NCBI GenBank assembly: GCA_000955795.1
Contig: JYOB01000002.1
Coordinates: 109,665 to 173,664, forward strand
Reading direction: 5' to 3'
Length of the DNA stretch: 64,000 bases
Source of the DNA: Burkholderiaceae bacterium 26
GTDB taxonomy: Bacteria; Pseudomonadota; Gammaproteobacteria; Burkholderiales; Burkholderiaceae
The notes beneath the pieces were generated by a model. It was not told the DNA's origin, made no database searches, and saw only the letters and a program-made list of their open reading frames with translations. The translations under genes and the position numbers were made by a program. Numbering within the stretch: the first letter of the stretch is position 1; the number at the start of each line of letters is the position of its first letter. Shown here piece by piece: positions 38,129 to 47,245 of the stretch.

Positions 38129-38608
38129 ATGAAAGGCGATAAGAAGGTCATCCAATATCTGAACGCCCAGCTCAAGAACGAGCTGACCGCCATCAACCAG
38201 TATTTTCTCCACGCGCGCATGTACGGCCACTGGGGGCTCAAGCGCATTGGGGACCATGAGTACAAAGAGTCGATTGGCGAGATGAAGCACGCCGATCGCC
38301 TGATCGAGCGCATCCTGATGCTCGACGGCCTGCCCAACCTGCAGGACCTCGGCAAGATCTTCATTGGCCAAGACACGAAAGAGATCATCGAGTGTGACCT
38401 GAAGCTGGAGCGTGCCGCACACGGCACCGTGGTCGAGGGCATCGCTTACTGCGAGTCGGTGAAGGACTACGTCAGCCGCGAAATCCTGGTCGACATTCTG
38501 GATGACACTGAAGAGCACATCGACTGGCTGGAAACACAGCTCGAGCTGATCGACAAGGTTGGCATTCAAAACTACCTGCAATCGCAGATGGAGCCCGAGG
38601 GCGAGTAA
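38129..38608 (+). CDS. bfr: bacterioferritin
   Basis: A 159-residue iron-storage subunit forming 24-mers with haem at subunit interfaces. Ferroxidase ligands Glu18, Glu51 and His54 and the haem ligand Met52 (IGEMKHADR) are in the canonical positions, as is Tyr25. Start ATG 38129 follows TGGAG. It is 149 bp after bfd and may have its own promoter. A bidirectional terminator follows. Confidence 0.96.
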   Translation: MKGDKKVIQYLNAQLKNELTAINQYFLHARMYGHWGLKRIGDHEYKESIGEMKHADRLIERILMLDGLPNLQDLGKIFIGQDTKEIIECDLKLERAAHGTVVEGIAYCESVKDYVSREILVDILDDTEEHIDWLETQLELIDKVGIQNYLQSQMEPEGE

Positions 38609-38623
38609 GTCTCGTCAGGCGGC

Positions 38624-38655
38624 AAAAAAGAAGGAGGCCTTGGCCTCCTTTTTTG
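38624..38655. terminator. bidirectional terminator between bfr and moeB-like gene
   Basis: Stem AAGGAGGCC (38631-38639) with GGCCTCCTT (38642-38650), A run before and T run after. Confidence 0.9.
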
Positions 38656-38674
38656 TTGCGTGCTTTCGGGCGCT

Positions 38675-39424
38675 TCAGTGTGTGCCACCGCAGACGGGGC
38701 ATGACGGCTGGCGAGCGATCCGCATCGTCGTCCACTCCATCGATAGACCGTCGAGCATCAGCAGACGACCGGCAAGCGAACGGCCGATGCCGGCAATCAG
38801 CTTGAGTGCCTCCGCGGCCTGTACCGTACCAACCATGCCCACCAGTGGTGAGAACACGCCCATCGATGCACACGCCACTTCGGGCGCAGGCTCGTCGGGC
38901 GGGAACAGGCAGGCGTAGCAGGGGCCGCCGGCAAGGCTGTCGAACACGCTGATCTGTCCGTCAAAGCGGATGGCGGCGCCCGATACCAGCGGCACCCTAG
39001 CCTGCACGCAGGCAAGGTTGGTGGCTTGGCGCGTGCCGAAGTTATCGGAGCAGTCCAGTACCACGCTCACGCCATCAAGGAGCGCAACGATCGCATCCGC
39101 ATCAAGCCGGCGCTGCACGGCATTCACGCGAACGTCCGGGTTCAGTCGGGCGATGGCCGCCCGCGCGGATGCCACCTTCGGTTGCCCGACCGATTCCGTT
39201 GTGTGGATGATCTGCCGCTGCAGATTGGTCAAATCCACCGTATCGTCGTCGACGATGGTGAGCGTGCCCACGCCCGCCGCCGCCAGATAGGGCAGGGCCG
39301 CAGCGCCCAGCCCGCCCGCACCGATGACAAGCGCGTGGCCCTCAAGCAGGCGCGTCTGTCCCTCGATGCCGATTTCGTCGAGCAGGATATGGCGCGAGTA
39401 GCGCAGCAGTTGATCGTCGTTCAT
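38675..39424 (-). CDS. moeB: HesA/MoeB/ThiF-family adenylyltransferase
   Basis: A 249-residue enzyme that adenylates the C-terminal Gly of a ubiquitin-like sulfur carrier (MoaD or ThiS). The nucleotide loop VIGAGGLGAAALPYLAAAGV, the DNLQRQ-type TNLQRQIIHT and the zinc pairs CYAC and CPVC are present. The active-site DCSDNFGTRQ region supplies the possible thioester Cys. MoeB and ThiF cannot be separated by sequence here, and no moa or thi gene is adjacent. ATG 39424 is preferred over the upstream ATG at 39451. Confidence 0.88.
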   Translation of the reverse strand: MNDDQLLRYSRHILLDEIGIEGQTRLLEGHALVIGAGGLGAAALPYLAAAGVGTLTIVDDDTVDLTNLQRQIIHTTESVGQPKVASARAAIARLNPDVRVNAVQRRLDADAIVALLDGVSVVLDCSDNFGTRQATNLACVQARVPLVSGAAIRFDGQISVFDSLAGGPCYACLFPPDEPAPEVACASMGVFSPLVGMVGTVQAAEALKLIAGIGRSLAGRLLMLDGLSMEWTTMRIARQPSCPVCGGTH

Positions 39425-39435
39425 GGTGGTGCAAT

Positions 39436-39462
39436 GAAAAAGGCCGTGCATTGCACGGCCTC
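39436..39462 (-). terminator. hairpin between ctpA and moeB-like gene
   Basis: Stem GGCCGTGCA (39442-39450) with TGCACGGCC (39452-39460). On the minus strand it is followed by a T run (plus A run 39437-39441), so it ends ctpA transcription. Confidence 0.75.
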
Positions 39463-39493
39463 GTAAGTTTGCCAGTGTTTGCCGGCAGGTGTC

Positions 39494-41107
39494 TTAACGG
39501 GCGCCGGTGGGCTCCGGTGCGGGCTGCACGCCGCTAGCGGGAACATTCGGCTTCGGTGCAGCCGGCTCGGAAGCCGGAGCCGCCTTGCCCTTGGGCAGCT
39601 TGGCCGGGGCGCTCGATTCCTTGGCCGCCGGCGATTTCACTGCCTTGTCCGGCACCGCCGCCGCCGCTTCCAGCACCGACTTCGAGCGCTTGACCGGCTG
39701 ACCCTTCAGGTCGGCAACCGCCTGTTGCAGCATGAAGTCTTCCGCCGAACCGAACTCGATCGGCTTCTTGTTGCGCTCTTTCTCGCGCTGCTCGGGCGTC
39801 TTCTTGGCGTTTTCTTCTTCCAGGCGACGCAGTTCTTCGATGCGGCGCTTTTCGCGCTCGGTCATCTCGGCTTCTTCCGACTCCTGCTTGTTGTGCAGGT
39901 GGCGTTCGGTGTCGATTTCGCGCGTGATCAGCGCATCGTCCGGGTCGCCGTCCGGGTTCTGGTCAACCGGAATATCCGGGCGGATGCCCTTGGCCTGGAT
40001 CGACTTGCCCGACGGCGTGTAGTAGTACGCGATGGTCAGCTTGATGCCGGTGTCGTTCGACAGCGGACGCACCGTCTGCACCGAGCCCTTGCCGAACGTC
40101 GTCTTGCCCATCGTCTTGGCACGGTGATGGTCCTGCAGCGCGCCGGCCACGATTTCGGAGGCCGAAGCCGTGTAGGCGTTGGTCAGCACGATGATCGGCA
40201 CGGTCTTGAACTCTGGGTCCAGACCGACCAGCGGATCGGAATCGAAGTTGCTCAGGCGGTAGTTGGCGAAGGTCGCCTTGTACGTACGCTTGGCATCCGG
40301 CACCTGGCCGTTGGTCGAAACCACCGTCGCGTCCGGCGGCAGGAACGCGGCCGACACGCCAACTGCAGCTTGCAGCACGCCGCCGCCGTTGTTGCGCAGG
40401 TCCAGGATCAGGCCCTTCAGGTGGGCGTCTTGTTTGGCCAGGTCATTGAGCTTCTTGGCCAGGTCCGGCACGGTGCGTTCCTGGAAGCTGGTAATGCGCA
40501 CCCACGCGATGCCGTTGTCCAGCATCTTGGCCTTGACCGACTGCACCTGGATCTCGGCGCGGGTGATGGTCAGCGGGAACGTGCGCTCTTCCTTCTTGCG
40601 GTAAATCGTGAGCGTGACCTTGGTGCCCGGCGCGCCGCGCATGCGCTTGACGGCTTGCTCCAGCGGCATGCCGCGCACGGGTTTGTCGTCGATGCGGGTA
40701 ATCAGGTCGCCCGGCTGCACGCCGGCGCGGAAGGCCGGGGTGTCTTCAATCGGGTTGATGACCTTGACCAGGCCTTCTTCCTGCGAGATCTCGATACCCA
40801 GACCGGCGAAGCGGCCCTGGGTCCCTTCCTGCAGCTCCTGGAAGTCCTTCTTGTCCAGGTAGGCCGAATGCGGGTCGAGGCTGGCGACCATGCCCTTGAT
40901 GGCTTCGGTCAGCAGCTTGTCGTCGTCCACCGGCTCGACATATTCGCGCTTGATCTGGCCAAAGATGTCCGCCATGAGCCTGAGTTTCTCCAGCGGAAGC
41001 GGACCGACCGTCGCGTTTTGCGCAGTCGCGGAAAGCTGGAGCGTCGCCAGAACCCCGGTGACGAGGCCGATGGCGATCAGGCTGATGTTCTTGAGCGAAG
41101 TTCGCAT
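39494..41107 (-). CDS. ctpA: C-terminal processing peptidase (S41 family)
   Basis: A 537-residue periplasmic serine protease. An N-terminal signal anchor (MRTSLKNISLIAIGLVTGVL) is followed by a PDZ domain (LGIEISQEEGLVKVINPIED to QPGDLITRIDDKPVRG). The catalytic Ser is in YTASASEIVAGAL (about 315) and the Lys in TMGKTTFGKGSVQ (about 340). A charged segment with EMTEREKRRIEELRRLEEEN and an Ala/Pro/Lys-rich tail follows; this tail is longer than in E. coli-type enzymes and of unknown role. ATG 41107 is chosen because the signal starts there. Confidence 0.94.
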   Translation of the reverse strand: MRTSLKNISLIAIGLVTGVLATLQLSATAQNATVGPLPLEKLRLMADIFGQIKREYVEPVDDDKLLTEAIKGMVASLDPHSAYLDKKDFQELQEGTQGRFAGLGIEISQEEGLVKVINPIEDTPAFRAGVQPGDLITRIDDKPVRGMPLEQAVKRMRGAPGTKVTLTIYRKKEERTFPLTITRAEIQVQSVKAKMLDNGIAWVRITSFQERTVPDLAKKLNDLAKQDAHLKGLILDLRNNGGGVLQAAVGVSAAFLPPDATVVSTNGQVPDAKRTYKATFANYRLSNFDSDPLVGLDPEFKTVPIIVLTNAYTASASEIVAGALQDHHRAKTMGKTTFGKGSVQTVRPLSNDTGIKLTIAYYYTPSGKSIQAKGIRPDIPVDQNPDGDPDDALITREIDTERHLHNKQESEEAEMTEREKRRIEELRRLEEENAKKTPEQREKERNKKPIEFGSAEDFMLQQAVADLKGQPVKRSKSVLEAAAAVPDKAVKSPAAKESSAPAKLPKGKAAPASEPAAPKPNVPASGVQPAPEPTGAR

Positions 41108-41225
41108 GTGTCGAGCGTGGACGTGGGAACAGTAGATAAACAGGGCCCGGGACGGCTCGCGCACATCCCGGGCTACAGGCTTCGACAGTATAAAGGCGTT
41201 GGAGTGCCGTAGCGTCCGTTACGGA

Positions 41226-41981
41226 TTATTTCGACTTGCCTTGGCTGGCCACCGCTGCCAGCGACGCGGCAATCGCTTCCTGGTCGCCCAGGTAGTAATG
41301 GCGGATCGGCTTGAGGTTGGCGTCCAGCTCATACACAAGCGGCGTGCCGTTGGGGATATTCAGGCCGACGATGTCTGCGTCGGAAATGCCGTCCAGGTAC
41401 TTCACCAGCGCGCGGATGCTGTTGCCGTGCGCGGCGATCACCACGCGCTTGCCGCTCTTGATGGCCGGTGCAATCGATTCATCCCACAGCGGCATCACGC
41501 GGGCGACGGTGTCCTTCAGGCATTCGGTCAGCGGTACCTGCTCGCGCGTAAGACCTGCGTAACGGGGATTGCCGAAGGCGTCGTTGTCGGCGCCGGGCTC
41601 GAGCGCGGGGGGCGGCGTGTCGTAGCTGCGGCGCCATACCAGGACTTGCTCGTCGCCATATTGCGCGGCGGTTTCGGCCTTGTTCAGGCCCGACAGCGCA
41701 CCGTAGTGACGCTCGTTCAGGCGCCACTCATTACGGGTCGGGATCCACATCAGATCCATTTCATCCTGCACATGCCACAGCGTGCGGATCGCGCGCTTGA
41801 GCACTGAGGTATAGGCCAGATCGAACGTGAAGCCGGCTTCACGTAGCAGTTTGCCGCCTTGGCGGGCCTGGGCGACGCCGGTGTCGGTCAGGTCGACGTC
41901 GACCCAGCCGGTGAAGCGGTTCTCCAGATTCCACGTCGATTCGCCGTGGCGGATGAGGACGAGCTTGTGCATGACTGCCAT
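41226..41981 (-). CDS. gpmA: 2,3-bisphosphoglycerate-dependent phosphoglycerate mutase
   Basis: A 251-residue glycolytic enzyme interconverting 3- and 2-phosphoglycerate. The phospho-His is in [10 protein letters not shown] (His12), with the long [16 protein letters not shown] segment that marks the dPGM type. The other active-site elements RRSYDTPPP and [17 protein letters not shown] are present. Two Met codons, at 41981 and 41972, are equally possible starts; neither has a clear ribosome binding site. Confidence 0.95.
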   Translation of the reverse strand: MAVMHKLVLIRHGESTWNLENRFTGWVDVDLTDTGVAQARQGGKLLREAGFTFDLAYTSVLKRAIRTLWHVQDEMDLMWIPTRNEWRLNERHYGALSGLNKAETAAQYGDEQVLVWRRSYDTPPPALEPGADNDAFGNPRYAGLTREQVPLTECLKDTVARVMPLWDESIAPAIKSGKRVVIAAHGNSIRALVKYLDGISDADIVGLNIPNGTPLVYELDANLKPIRHYYLGDQEAIAASLAAVASQGKSK

Positions 41982-42063
41982 GATGAGAAGTGAGAAAACC
42001 TGCGTGCGGCTAGCTGCGGCGACGTGTCGTACGTCATCGTGCAGCCGCTGAAACCGACTATTT

Positions 42064-42069
42064 TATAAT
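42064..42069 (+). promoter_or_regulatory. -10 box upstream of rhodanese gene
   Basis: A consensus TATAAT lies 83 bp before the GTG start at 42152. No convincing -35 is seen 16-18 bp upstream. It probably drives the rhodanese-grxC-secB unit. Confidence 0.45.
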
Positions 42070-42151
42070 GCCGCGGGCATTGGGCTCCCGAATCGTTCGG
42101 CTGATGTCCGCCCACTAGACTTGCCCCGACCCATCCCAGGAAACCGATACC

Positions 42152-42574
42152 GTGAAGTTCTTCGCCGATTACAACAACCTCGCACTGCTTGCCGTCGCCA
42201 TCGTTTCTGGTTTGCTGCTGCTCTGGGCGCCCATCCAGCGCCGCATCGCGGGCGGTGGCGGCGCCAAGGTGAGTGCACCGGTGGCCACCCAGCTCATCAA
42301 TCGCCGTAATGCCGTGGTGGTGGATGTGCGCGAAAGCGGTGAGTACGCAGCCGGTCATTTGCCGCAAGCCAAGCACGCGCCGCTCGGGGAACTTGCCGGC
42401 AAGGCTTCCGGGCTTGCAAAGAACAAAGAGACCCCCATCATCCTCGTATGCCAGACCGGCCAGCGCGCTGGGCGGGCGCAAGCAGTCCTGAAGCAAGCCG
42501 GTTACAGTGAGGTGTATTCGCTCGAGGGCGGATTGGCCGCCTGGCAACAAGCGGGCCTTCCGGTTGTGAAATAA
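42152..42574 (+). CDS. membrane-anchored rhodanese-like protein
   Basis: A 140-residue protein with one N-terminal membrane helix (about 9-28) and a rhodanese domain whose active-site loop is C100-Q-T-G-Q-R-A. It may be a sulfur carrier or relay. Equivalent genes (YibN) precede grxC and secB in many proteobacteria. The start is GTG 42152; grxC follows 18 bp later. Confidence 0.92.
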   Translation: MKFFADYNNLALLAVAIVSGLLLLWAPIQRRIAGGGGAKVSAPVATQLINRRNAVVVDVRESGEYAAGHLPQAKHAPLGELAGKASGLAKNKETPIILVCQTGQRAGRAQAVLKQAGYSEVYSLEGGLAAWQQAGLPVVK

Positions 42575-42592
42575 AGATACGAGGTTGAAGTT

Positions 42593-42850
42593 ATGGCGCA
42601 CGTGGTCATGTACAGCACCACCGTCTGCCCCTATTGCGTGGCAGCGGAACGACTCCTGAAGCAACGCGGCGTCGAGCAGATCGAGAAAATCCTGATCGAT
42701 CGCGAACCCGGCAAGCGCGAAGAGATGATGACGCGCACGAACCGCCGCACGGTTCCGCAGATTTATATCGACGAGCGCCACATCGGCGGCTTCGATGATC
42801 TGTCTGCGCTGGACCGCGAAGGTGGCTTGGTTCCGTTGCTGGCTGCCTGA
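42593..42850 (+). CDS. grxC: glutaredoxin 3
   Basis: An 85-residue glutaredoxin with Cys12-Pro-Tyr-Cys15 (VCPYC) and the glutathione-binding TVPQIYIDERHIGGFDDL. It reduces disulfides using glutathione made by the gshAB products of this window. In one unit with the rhodanese; a terminator follows before secB. Confidence 0.96.
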   Translation: MAHVVMYSTTVCPYCVAAERLLKQRGVEQIEKILIDREPGKREEMMTRTNRRTVPQIYIDERHIGGFDDLSALDREGGLVPLLAA

Positions 42851-42886
42851 TTCGGCGGCCCGGTTTGGCGACCTGCGCACCATACA

Positions 42887-42915
42887 AAAACGCCCGGCTT
42901 TGACCGGGCGTTGTA
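42887..42915 (+). terminator. terminator after grxC
   Basis: Stem AACGCCCGG (42889-42897) with CCGGGCGTT (42904-42912), loop CTTTGA. The following T tract is short (TTGTACTTTT), so read-through into secB is possible. Confidence 0.75.
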
Positions 42916-43023
42916 CTTTTGGGCCGGCTCTCATAGCAGGCCCCATTTGGTCATGTACCATACGCGTTTTGCGCGGCGGACGCTTCCGCCAAGCACTGAC
43001 CACATTCCATTTGAAGGCGAGTC

Positions 43024-43542
43024 ATGAGCGACCAGCAACAGCAGCAACCGGGCCAGGATGGCCAGCCGTTCTTCAACATCCAGCGCGTCTATCTGAAGGA
43101 CCTGTCGCTGGAGCAACCGAACTCGCCGCACATCTTCCTCGAGCAAGAACAGCCGTCTGTGGAAGTGCAGGTAGACGTCGCCGCTTCGCAACTGGCTGAA
43201 GGCGTGTTTGAAGTGACCGTCATCGGTACGGTGACGACCAAGGTGCAAGAGAAGGTCGCGTTCCTGGTGGAAGCCAAGCAAGCGGGCATCTTCGATATCC
43301 GCAACGTGCCGGCCGAACAGATGGACCCGCTGCTGGGCATTGCTTGCCCGACCATCGTGTACCCGTACCTGCGCTCGAACATTGCCGACACCATCGGTCG
43401 CGCCGGCTTCCAGCCGATCCACCTGGCCGAGATCAACTTCCAGGCGCTGTACGAACAACGCCTGGCCGCTGCGATGGAGCAGCAAGGTCAAGCCGGCGGC
43501 GCTGGTCTGGTGATGCCGGACGGCTCGCAGGCCACGCACTAA
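43024..43542 (+). CDS. secB: protein-export chaperone SecB
   Basis: A 172-residue tetrameric chaperone that keeps preproteins unfolded and hands them to SecA. The family core [40 protein letters not shown] and the [20 protein letters not shown] segment are clear. Start ATG 43024 after AAGGCGAG. Gene order grxC-secB-gpsA is conserved in proteobacteria. Confidence 0.97.
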   Translation: MSDQQQQQPGQDGQPFFNIQRVYLKDLSLEQPNSPHIFLEQEQPSVEVQVDVAASQLAEGVFEVTVIGTVTTKVQEKVAFLVEAKQAGIFDIRNVPAEQMDPLLGIACPTIVYPYLRSNIADTIGRAGFQPIHLAEINFQALYEQRLAAAMEQQGQAGGAGLVMPDGSQATH

Positions 43543-43563
43543 TCAGTAGGCGCACTGCGCCAG

Positions 43564-43602
43564 AAGCCCGCGCCAGCCGCATGCTTGCGCGGGCTTTTTT
43601 TT
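43564..43602 (+). terminator. terminator after secB
   Basis: 10-bp stem AAGCCCGCGC (43564-43573) with GCGCGGGCTT (43587-43596), 13-nt loop, eight T residues. Confidence 0.9.
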
Positions 43603-43634
43603 GCCCGACCTGTTGCTCGATCTTTGCCTGACCG

Positions 43635-44666
43635 ATGTTGAACACGCGCATGCGAATTTCCGTTTTGGGTGCCGGTGCCTGGGGCACTGCCCTGGCCAGC
43701 CACGCCGCACAATCGCACGATGTCGTGCTGTGGGGGCGCGACGCGAACCTCGTCGCGCAAATGGCCGCCACGCACATTAACGCGCCGTATTTGCCGGGCA
43801 TCACGCTGCAGGCGTCGTTGCATTTTTCCGCTGATTTGCAGGTCGCTCTCGACCATGCGGCGGGCGACGACGGACTTGCCGTCATTGCCTCACCCGTCGC
43901 CGGGCTGGCTGACCTGGCGCGCACGATTGCCGCGCACGGCCGCGCGCGCAACTTGATCTGGCTATGCAAGGGTTTCGACCCCGAGACCAGCGCGCTACCG
44001 CACGCCATCGTCGCCGATGTGTTGAAGGCGTCGGGCCGTACCGACCTCGCTGTCGGTGTGTTGTCTGGGCCGAGTTTCGCCAAGGAAGTCGCGCAGGGTT
44101 TGCCGTGCGCCATGACCGTCGCCTCGACCAGCGAGGCGCTGTGCAAGCTCACGCAGCGCGGCTTTCACCATCACGCGATGCGCGTGTACGCGAGCGATGA
44201 CCTCGTCGGCGTGGAAGTAGGCGGTGCCGTCAAGAACGTGCTGGCCATTGCGACAGGCGCTGCGGATGGCCTGGGCCTGGGATTGAACGCACGCGCCGCA
44301 CTGGTCACGCGCGGGCTGGCCGAGATGACGCGCCTGGGCTTGGCGCTTGGCGGTCGGCCGGAAACATTCATGGGGCTGACCGGCATGGGCGATCTGCTGC
44401 TGACCGCCACCGGCGATCTGTCACGCAACCGCACGGTCGGGATGCAGCTCGCGCAGGGCCGCTCGCTTGACGACATCCTCCACAGCCTCGGTCACGTCGC
44501 CGAAGGCGTGCGCTGTGCGCGTGCCGTGGCCGCTCTGGCACGCGCCAAGGGCGTGGACATGCCGATCACCTTTACCGTCTGTGAAGTCCTGTTCGAAGGG
44601 CTCTCCGCTGCGAAAGCTGTCGAGCGCCTGCTCCAGCGTGACGCCAAATCCGAATCGGCACGTTAA
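43635..44666 (+). CDS. gpsA: glycerol-3-phosphate dehydrogenase [NAD(P)+]
   Basis: A 343-residue enzyme making sn-glycerol 3-phosphate for phospholipid synthesis. The nucleotide-binding motif [11 protein letters not shown] lies near residue 11, catalytic Lys in [13 protein letters not shown], and the late [14 protein letters not shown]. The start may be 43635 or 43650 (MRISVLGAG); neither has a strong ribosome binding site. It follows the secB terminator by 30 bp. Confidence 0.96.
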   Translation: MLNTRMRISVLGAGAWGTALASHAAQSHDVVLWGRDANLVAQMAATHINAPYLPGITLQASLHFSADLQVALDHAAGDDGLAVIASPVAGLADLARTIAAHGRARNLIWLCKGFDPETSALPHAIVADVLKASGRTDLAVGVLSGPSFAKEVAQGLPCAMTVASTSEALCKLTQRGFHHHAMRVYASDDLVGVEVGGAVKNVLAIATGAADGLGLGLNARAALVTRGLAEMTRLGLALGGRPETFMGLTGMGDLLLTATGDLSRNRTVGMQLAQGRSLDDILHSLGHVAEGVRCARAVAALARAKGVDMPITFTVCEVLFEGLSAAKAVERLLQRDAKSESAR

Positions 44667-44698
44667 TCACACTTCAATAAAGGTGGAGGGCGTCCGGC

Positions 44699-45169
44699 TC
44701 AGGCGCCGCCCGCGAACCCGTTTTGCCGCCACGCTTCGAACACCACCACCGCCACGGTGTTCGATAGATTCAGGCTGCGGTTGTCCGGTCGCATCGGCAG
44801 GCGAATCCGCTGGGAAGCGGGAAACCACTCGCGCCGCTCTTCCGACAATCCGCGCGTTTCCGACCCGAAGACAAACCAGTCGCCTGGCTGGAATGCCATG
44901 CTGGCAAACGGCGTCGAGCCGCGCGTGGTGAGCGCGAACATGCGCGCGGGATCGGGCTGCGCATCGCGCAGGAAGGCGTCCCAATCAGCGTGCACGCGCA
45001 TCGTCGCGTACTCGTGATAGTCGAGCCCCGCGCGGCGCATGCGGGCATCTTCGAGCGGAAAACCCAACGGTTCAATCAGATGCAGCTGCGCGCCCGTATT
45101 GGCGCACAGGCGGATCACATTGCCCGTATTGGGCGGAATTTCGGGCTCGACAAGGACGACATTGAACAT
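44699..45169 (-). CDS. trmL: tRNA (cytidine(34)-2'-O)-methyltransferase
   Basis: A 156-residue SPOUT enzyme methylating the ribose of wobble position 34 in tRNA-Leu species. The N-terminal MFNVVLVEPEIPPNTGNVIR and the knot motifs FGSETRGLS and LNLSNTVAVVVFEAW are diagnostic. Convergent with gpsA. Confidence 0.95.
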   Translation of the reverse strand: MFNVVLVEPEIPPNTGNVIRLCANTGAQLHLIEPLGFPLEDARMRRAGLDYHEYATMRVHADWDAFLRDAQPDPARMFALTTRGSTPFASMAFQPGDWFVFGSETRGLSEERREWFPASQRIRLPMRPDNRSLNLSNTVAVVVFEAWRQNGFAGGA

Positions 45170-45253
45170 GATCGGGCGGCAGGAGGAATTTCGGCGGCGA
45201 GCTTATCCACATTGGGAAGGGTTGTCACCTCGCCACAGCTTGGCGCAGGTGGC

Positions 45254-45268
45254 GCGACACAATGTCGC
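45254..45268. repeat. 15-bp dyad near comF
   Basis: GCGACA-CAA-TGTCGC is an inverted repeat just after the comF stop on its strand. It lacks a T tract, so it may be an operator for trmL or a weak terminator of comF. Confidence 0.35.
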
Positions 45269-45280
45269 ATAAGCACGGAA

Positions 45281-46003
45281 TCAGGGCGTGCGCAAGGCAA
45301 CAACGTTGGTGACGCGGGTGGCGCCGGCGCGTTTGAGTTGCGTGGCAATCTCGCCCAGGGTCGTGCCGGTGGTCATCACATCGTCAACGACGCCGACGTG
45401 GCGCCCCGCGATGCGCGCAGGCTCGGCGACAACGAATGCACCGTGCAGGTTTGTCAGCCGCTCGGCACGGTCCAGCGTGGCCTGCGCGGGGTTGTCGCGC
45501 ACACGGTGCAGGGCGTTGGCTTGGCCGGGAATGTCCAACTGGCGCGCCAGCCGGCGGGCAATCTCCCACGCCTGGTTGTAGCCGCGCGAGCGCAGGCGTG
45601 CAGGCGAGAGCGGCACCGGCAGCAGCACGTCTGGCAAGTCGCCCGGCGCAGCGGCGAGCGCGTTGCCCAATTGGCCGGCCAACCATGCCGCCAACGGCAA
45701 TTGCGCCCGAAATTTCAACCCGGTGACAAGATGGTCAAGCGGCCAGTCGTAGTCGGCAATGACGACGGTCGCGTCAAAGTCGGGCGCGCCGGCTAAACAG
45801 GCGTGGCAATGTCGGGCGGTGTGCCGCGCCTCCAGCGCAATGGCACATTGGATGCAGCGCCGCCTGTGCAACTGCGGTGCCAGATCGCCCATGCAGCCGG
45901 CGCACACCAGGCTGCCCTGTACCGCGCCGCAAAGCGCACAGGCGCACGGCAACAGATGACGCAGGCCGGCGCGAAACCATACCGATAACGCGTGTTTATG
46001 CAT
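45281..46003 (-). CDS. comF: ComF-family protein
   Basis: A 240-residue protein of the ComF/GntX family with an N-terminal zinc-ribbon-like set of Cys pairs (CACALCGAVQGSLVCAGC, then RRCIQC and CHAC) and a C-terminal phosphoribosyltransferase fold containing VGVVDDVMTTGTTLGEIA. Needed for DNA uptake in naturally competent bacteria. Divergent from the bioC-like gene. Confidence 0.93.
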   Translation of the reverse strand: MHKHALSVWFRAGLRHLLPCACALCGAVQGSLVCAGCMGDLAPQLHRRRCIQCAIALEARHTARHCHACLAGAPDFDATVVIADYDWPLDHLVTGLKFRAQLPLAAWLAGQLGNALAAAPGDLPDVLLPVPLSPARLRSRGYNQAWEIARRLARQLDIPGQANALHRVRDNPAQATLDRAERLTNLHGAFVVAEPARIAGRHVGVVDDVMTTGTTLGEIATQLKRAGATRVTNVVALRTP

Positions 46004-46111
46004 GCAAAAAGCCGCTATCCAAGCCGATTTGCGGCCACTGCGCTATCGGACGACGCCTCAAACTGCGGGCCGGTATACTTGGCAACCGCAGTATTCCGCC
46101 CCGTCTTGTCG

Positions 46112-47053
46112 ATGTCTGATCCCGCTCTTGTTCGTCCTGCCGCCTTGCGGCGCGCCTTCGATCGCCGCGCCGCGCGTTTCGCCGACGTGGATTTCCTGCT
46201 GCGCGAAGTGGGTAGCCGCATGCAGGATCGGCTGTCCTATATCAAGGCCACGCCCGCGCGTGCGCTGGATTTGGGCTGCGGCCTGGGACAAGGCTTGGCG
46301 GTACTGCGCGCGCAATATCCGGACGCACAGATCTGCGGGGTCGACTGGTCGTCCGCCATGCTGGCGCAGGCGCAGAAACTCGACCCGCAGCGCACCGACG
46401 CCGGGTGGCTAGGCCGGCTGCTGAAGAAGCGGCCCGTCTTTGATTTTGTTCAGGCGGACATCCGCGCGCTGCCGTTTTCCGGGGCGTCATTCGATCTGCT
46501 GTGGTCGAACCTTGCGCTGCACTGGGACCCGGAGCCGCACGCGATCTTTCCGGAATGGCACCGCATCACCACGGAGGGCGGGCTGCTGATGTTCAGCCTG
46601 TTCGGCCCCGACACCTTGCGCGAGCTGCGCAGCGCCCTGGCTGGCATCGACGCGGGCGTCCACACGCTGCGCTTTGTCGATATGCATGACATTGGCGACA
46701 TGCTGGTGCATAGCCGCTGGTCCACGCCCGTCATGGACATGGAGCAGCTCACGATTACCTACGAAACGCCGCAGGCGCTGCTGGCCGACGTGCACTTGCT
46801 TGGCGGCATGGCTGGCTTGACCGACGAAGCGGGCCGCGGCCTTGCTGGCGCCGGTCTGCACACGCCGCGCTGGCGCCAGCGGCTATTCGACGCACTCGAT
46901 GCGCAACGCAATCCCGACGGGCTGATTCCGCTCACCTTCGAAATCGTTTACGGCCACGCCTGGAAGCTTGCTCCGACCCAGCGGCAGGCGCTGGACGAGC
47001 AGGGCAGGGCGATGATTCCAATCGATCAGATCGGCCGCAAACCGCGCGCCTGA
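46112..47053 (+). CDS. bioC: BioC-like SAM-dependent methyltransferase
   Basis: A 313-residue class I methyltransferase. The SAM motif ALDLGCGLGQGLAVL is at about 51-65 and post motif QADIRALPF later. The N-terminal RRAFDRRAARFADVDFLLRE segment matches BioC and the related NDUFAF5 family. BioC methylates malonyl-ACP at the start of biotin synthesis. No other bio gene is in the window, so the exact role is inferred. The ATG at 46112 is preferred over longer frames. It is divergent from comF, a common arrangement. Confidence 0.82.
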   Translation: MSDPALVRPAALRRAFDRRAARFADVDFLLREVGSRMQDRLSYIKATPARALDLGCGLGQGLAVLRAQYPDAQICGVDWSSAMLAQAQKLDPQRTDAGWLGRLLKKRPVFDFVQADIRALPFSGASFDLLWSNLALHWDPEPHAIFPEWHRITTEGGLLMFSLFGPDTLRELRSALAGIDAGVHTLRFVDMHDIGDMLVHSRWSTPVMDMEQLTITYETPQALLADVHLLGGMAGLTDEAGRGLAGAGLHTPRWRQRLFDALDAQRNPDGLIPLTFEIVYGHAWKLAPTQRQALDEQGRAMIPIDQIGRKPRA

Positions 47054-47123
47054 AACGCTTTTAATGCGGAAACGGCATTGACCGCACCTTGTCAAGCCGG
47101 GACTTGCATAAAGGCGCTTTACC

Positions 47124-47152
47124 TTGTTTGGGGTCAATCGCGGCCATATAAT
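47124..47152 (+). promoter_or_regulatory. sigma-70 promoter upstream of the cox cluster
   Basis: TTGTTT and a consensus TATAAT (47147-47152) are separated by 17 bp. A start near 47159 would transcribe the damaged DUF2244 gene and then coxB. Confidence 0.65.
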
Positions 47153-47245
47153 GCGCCAGTTTGTCGCAGCAGTCCCCCAAAGGCCTATCCCGTTTTTTGC
47201 CACGGGCGAACCGTTCGGGTATGCATCCGAGGCAGGAGTGGTTCA

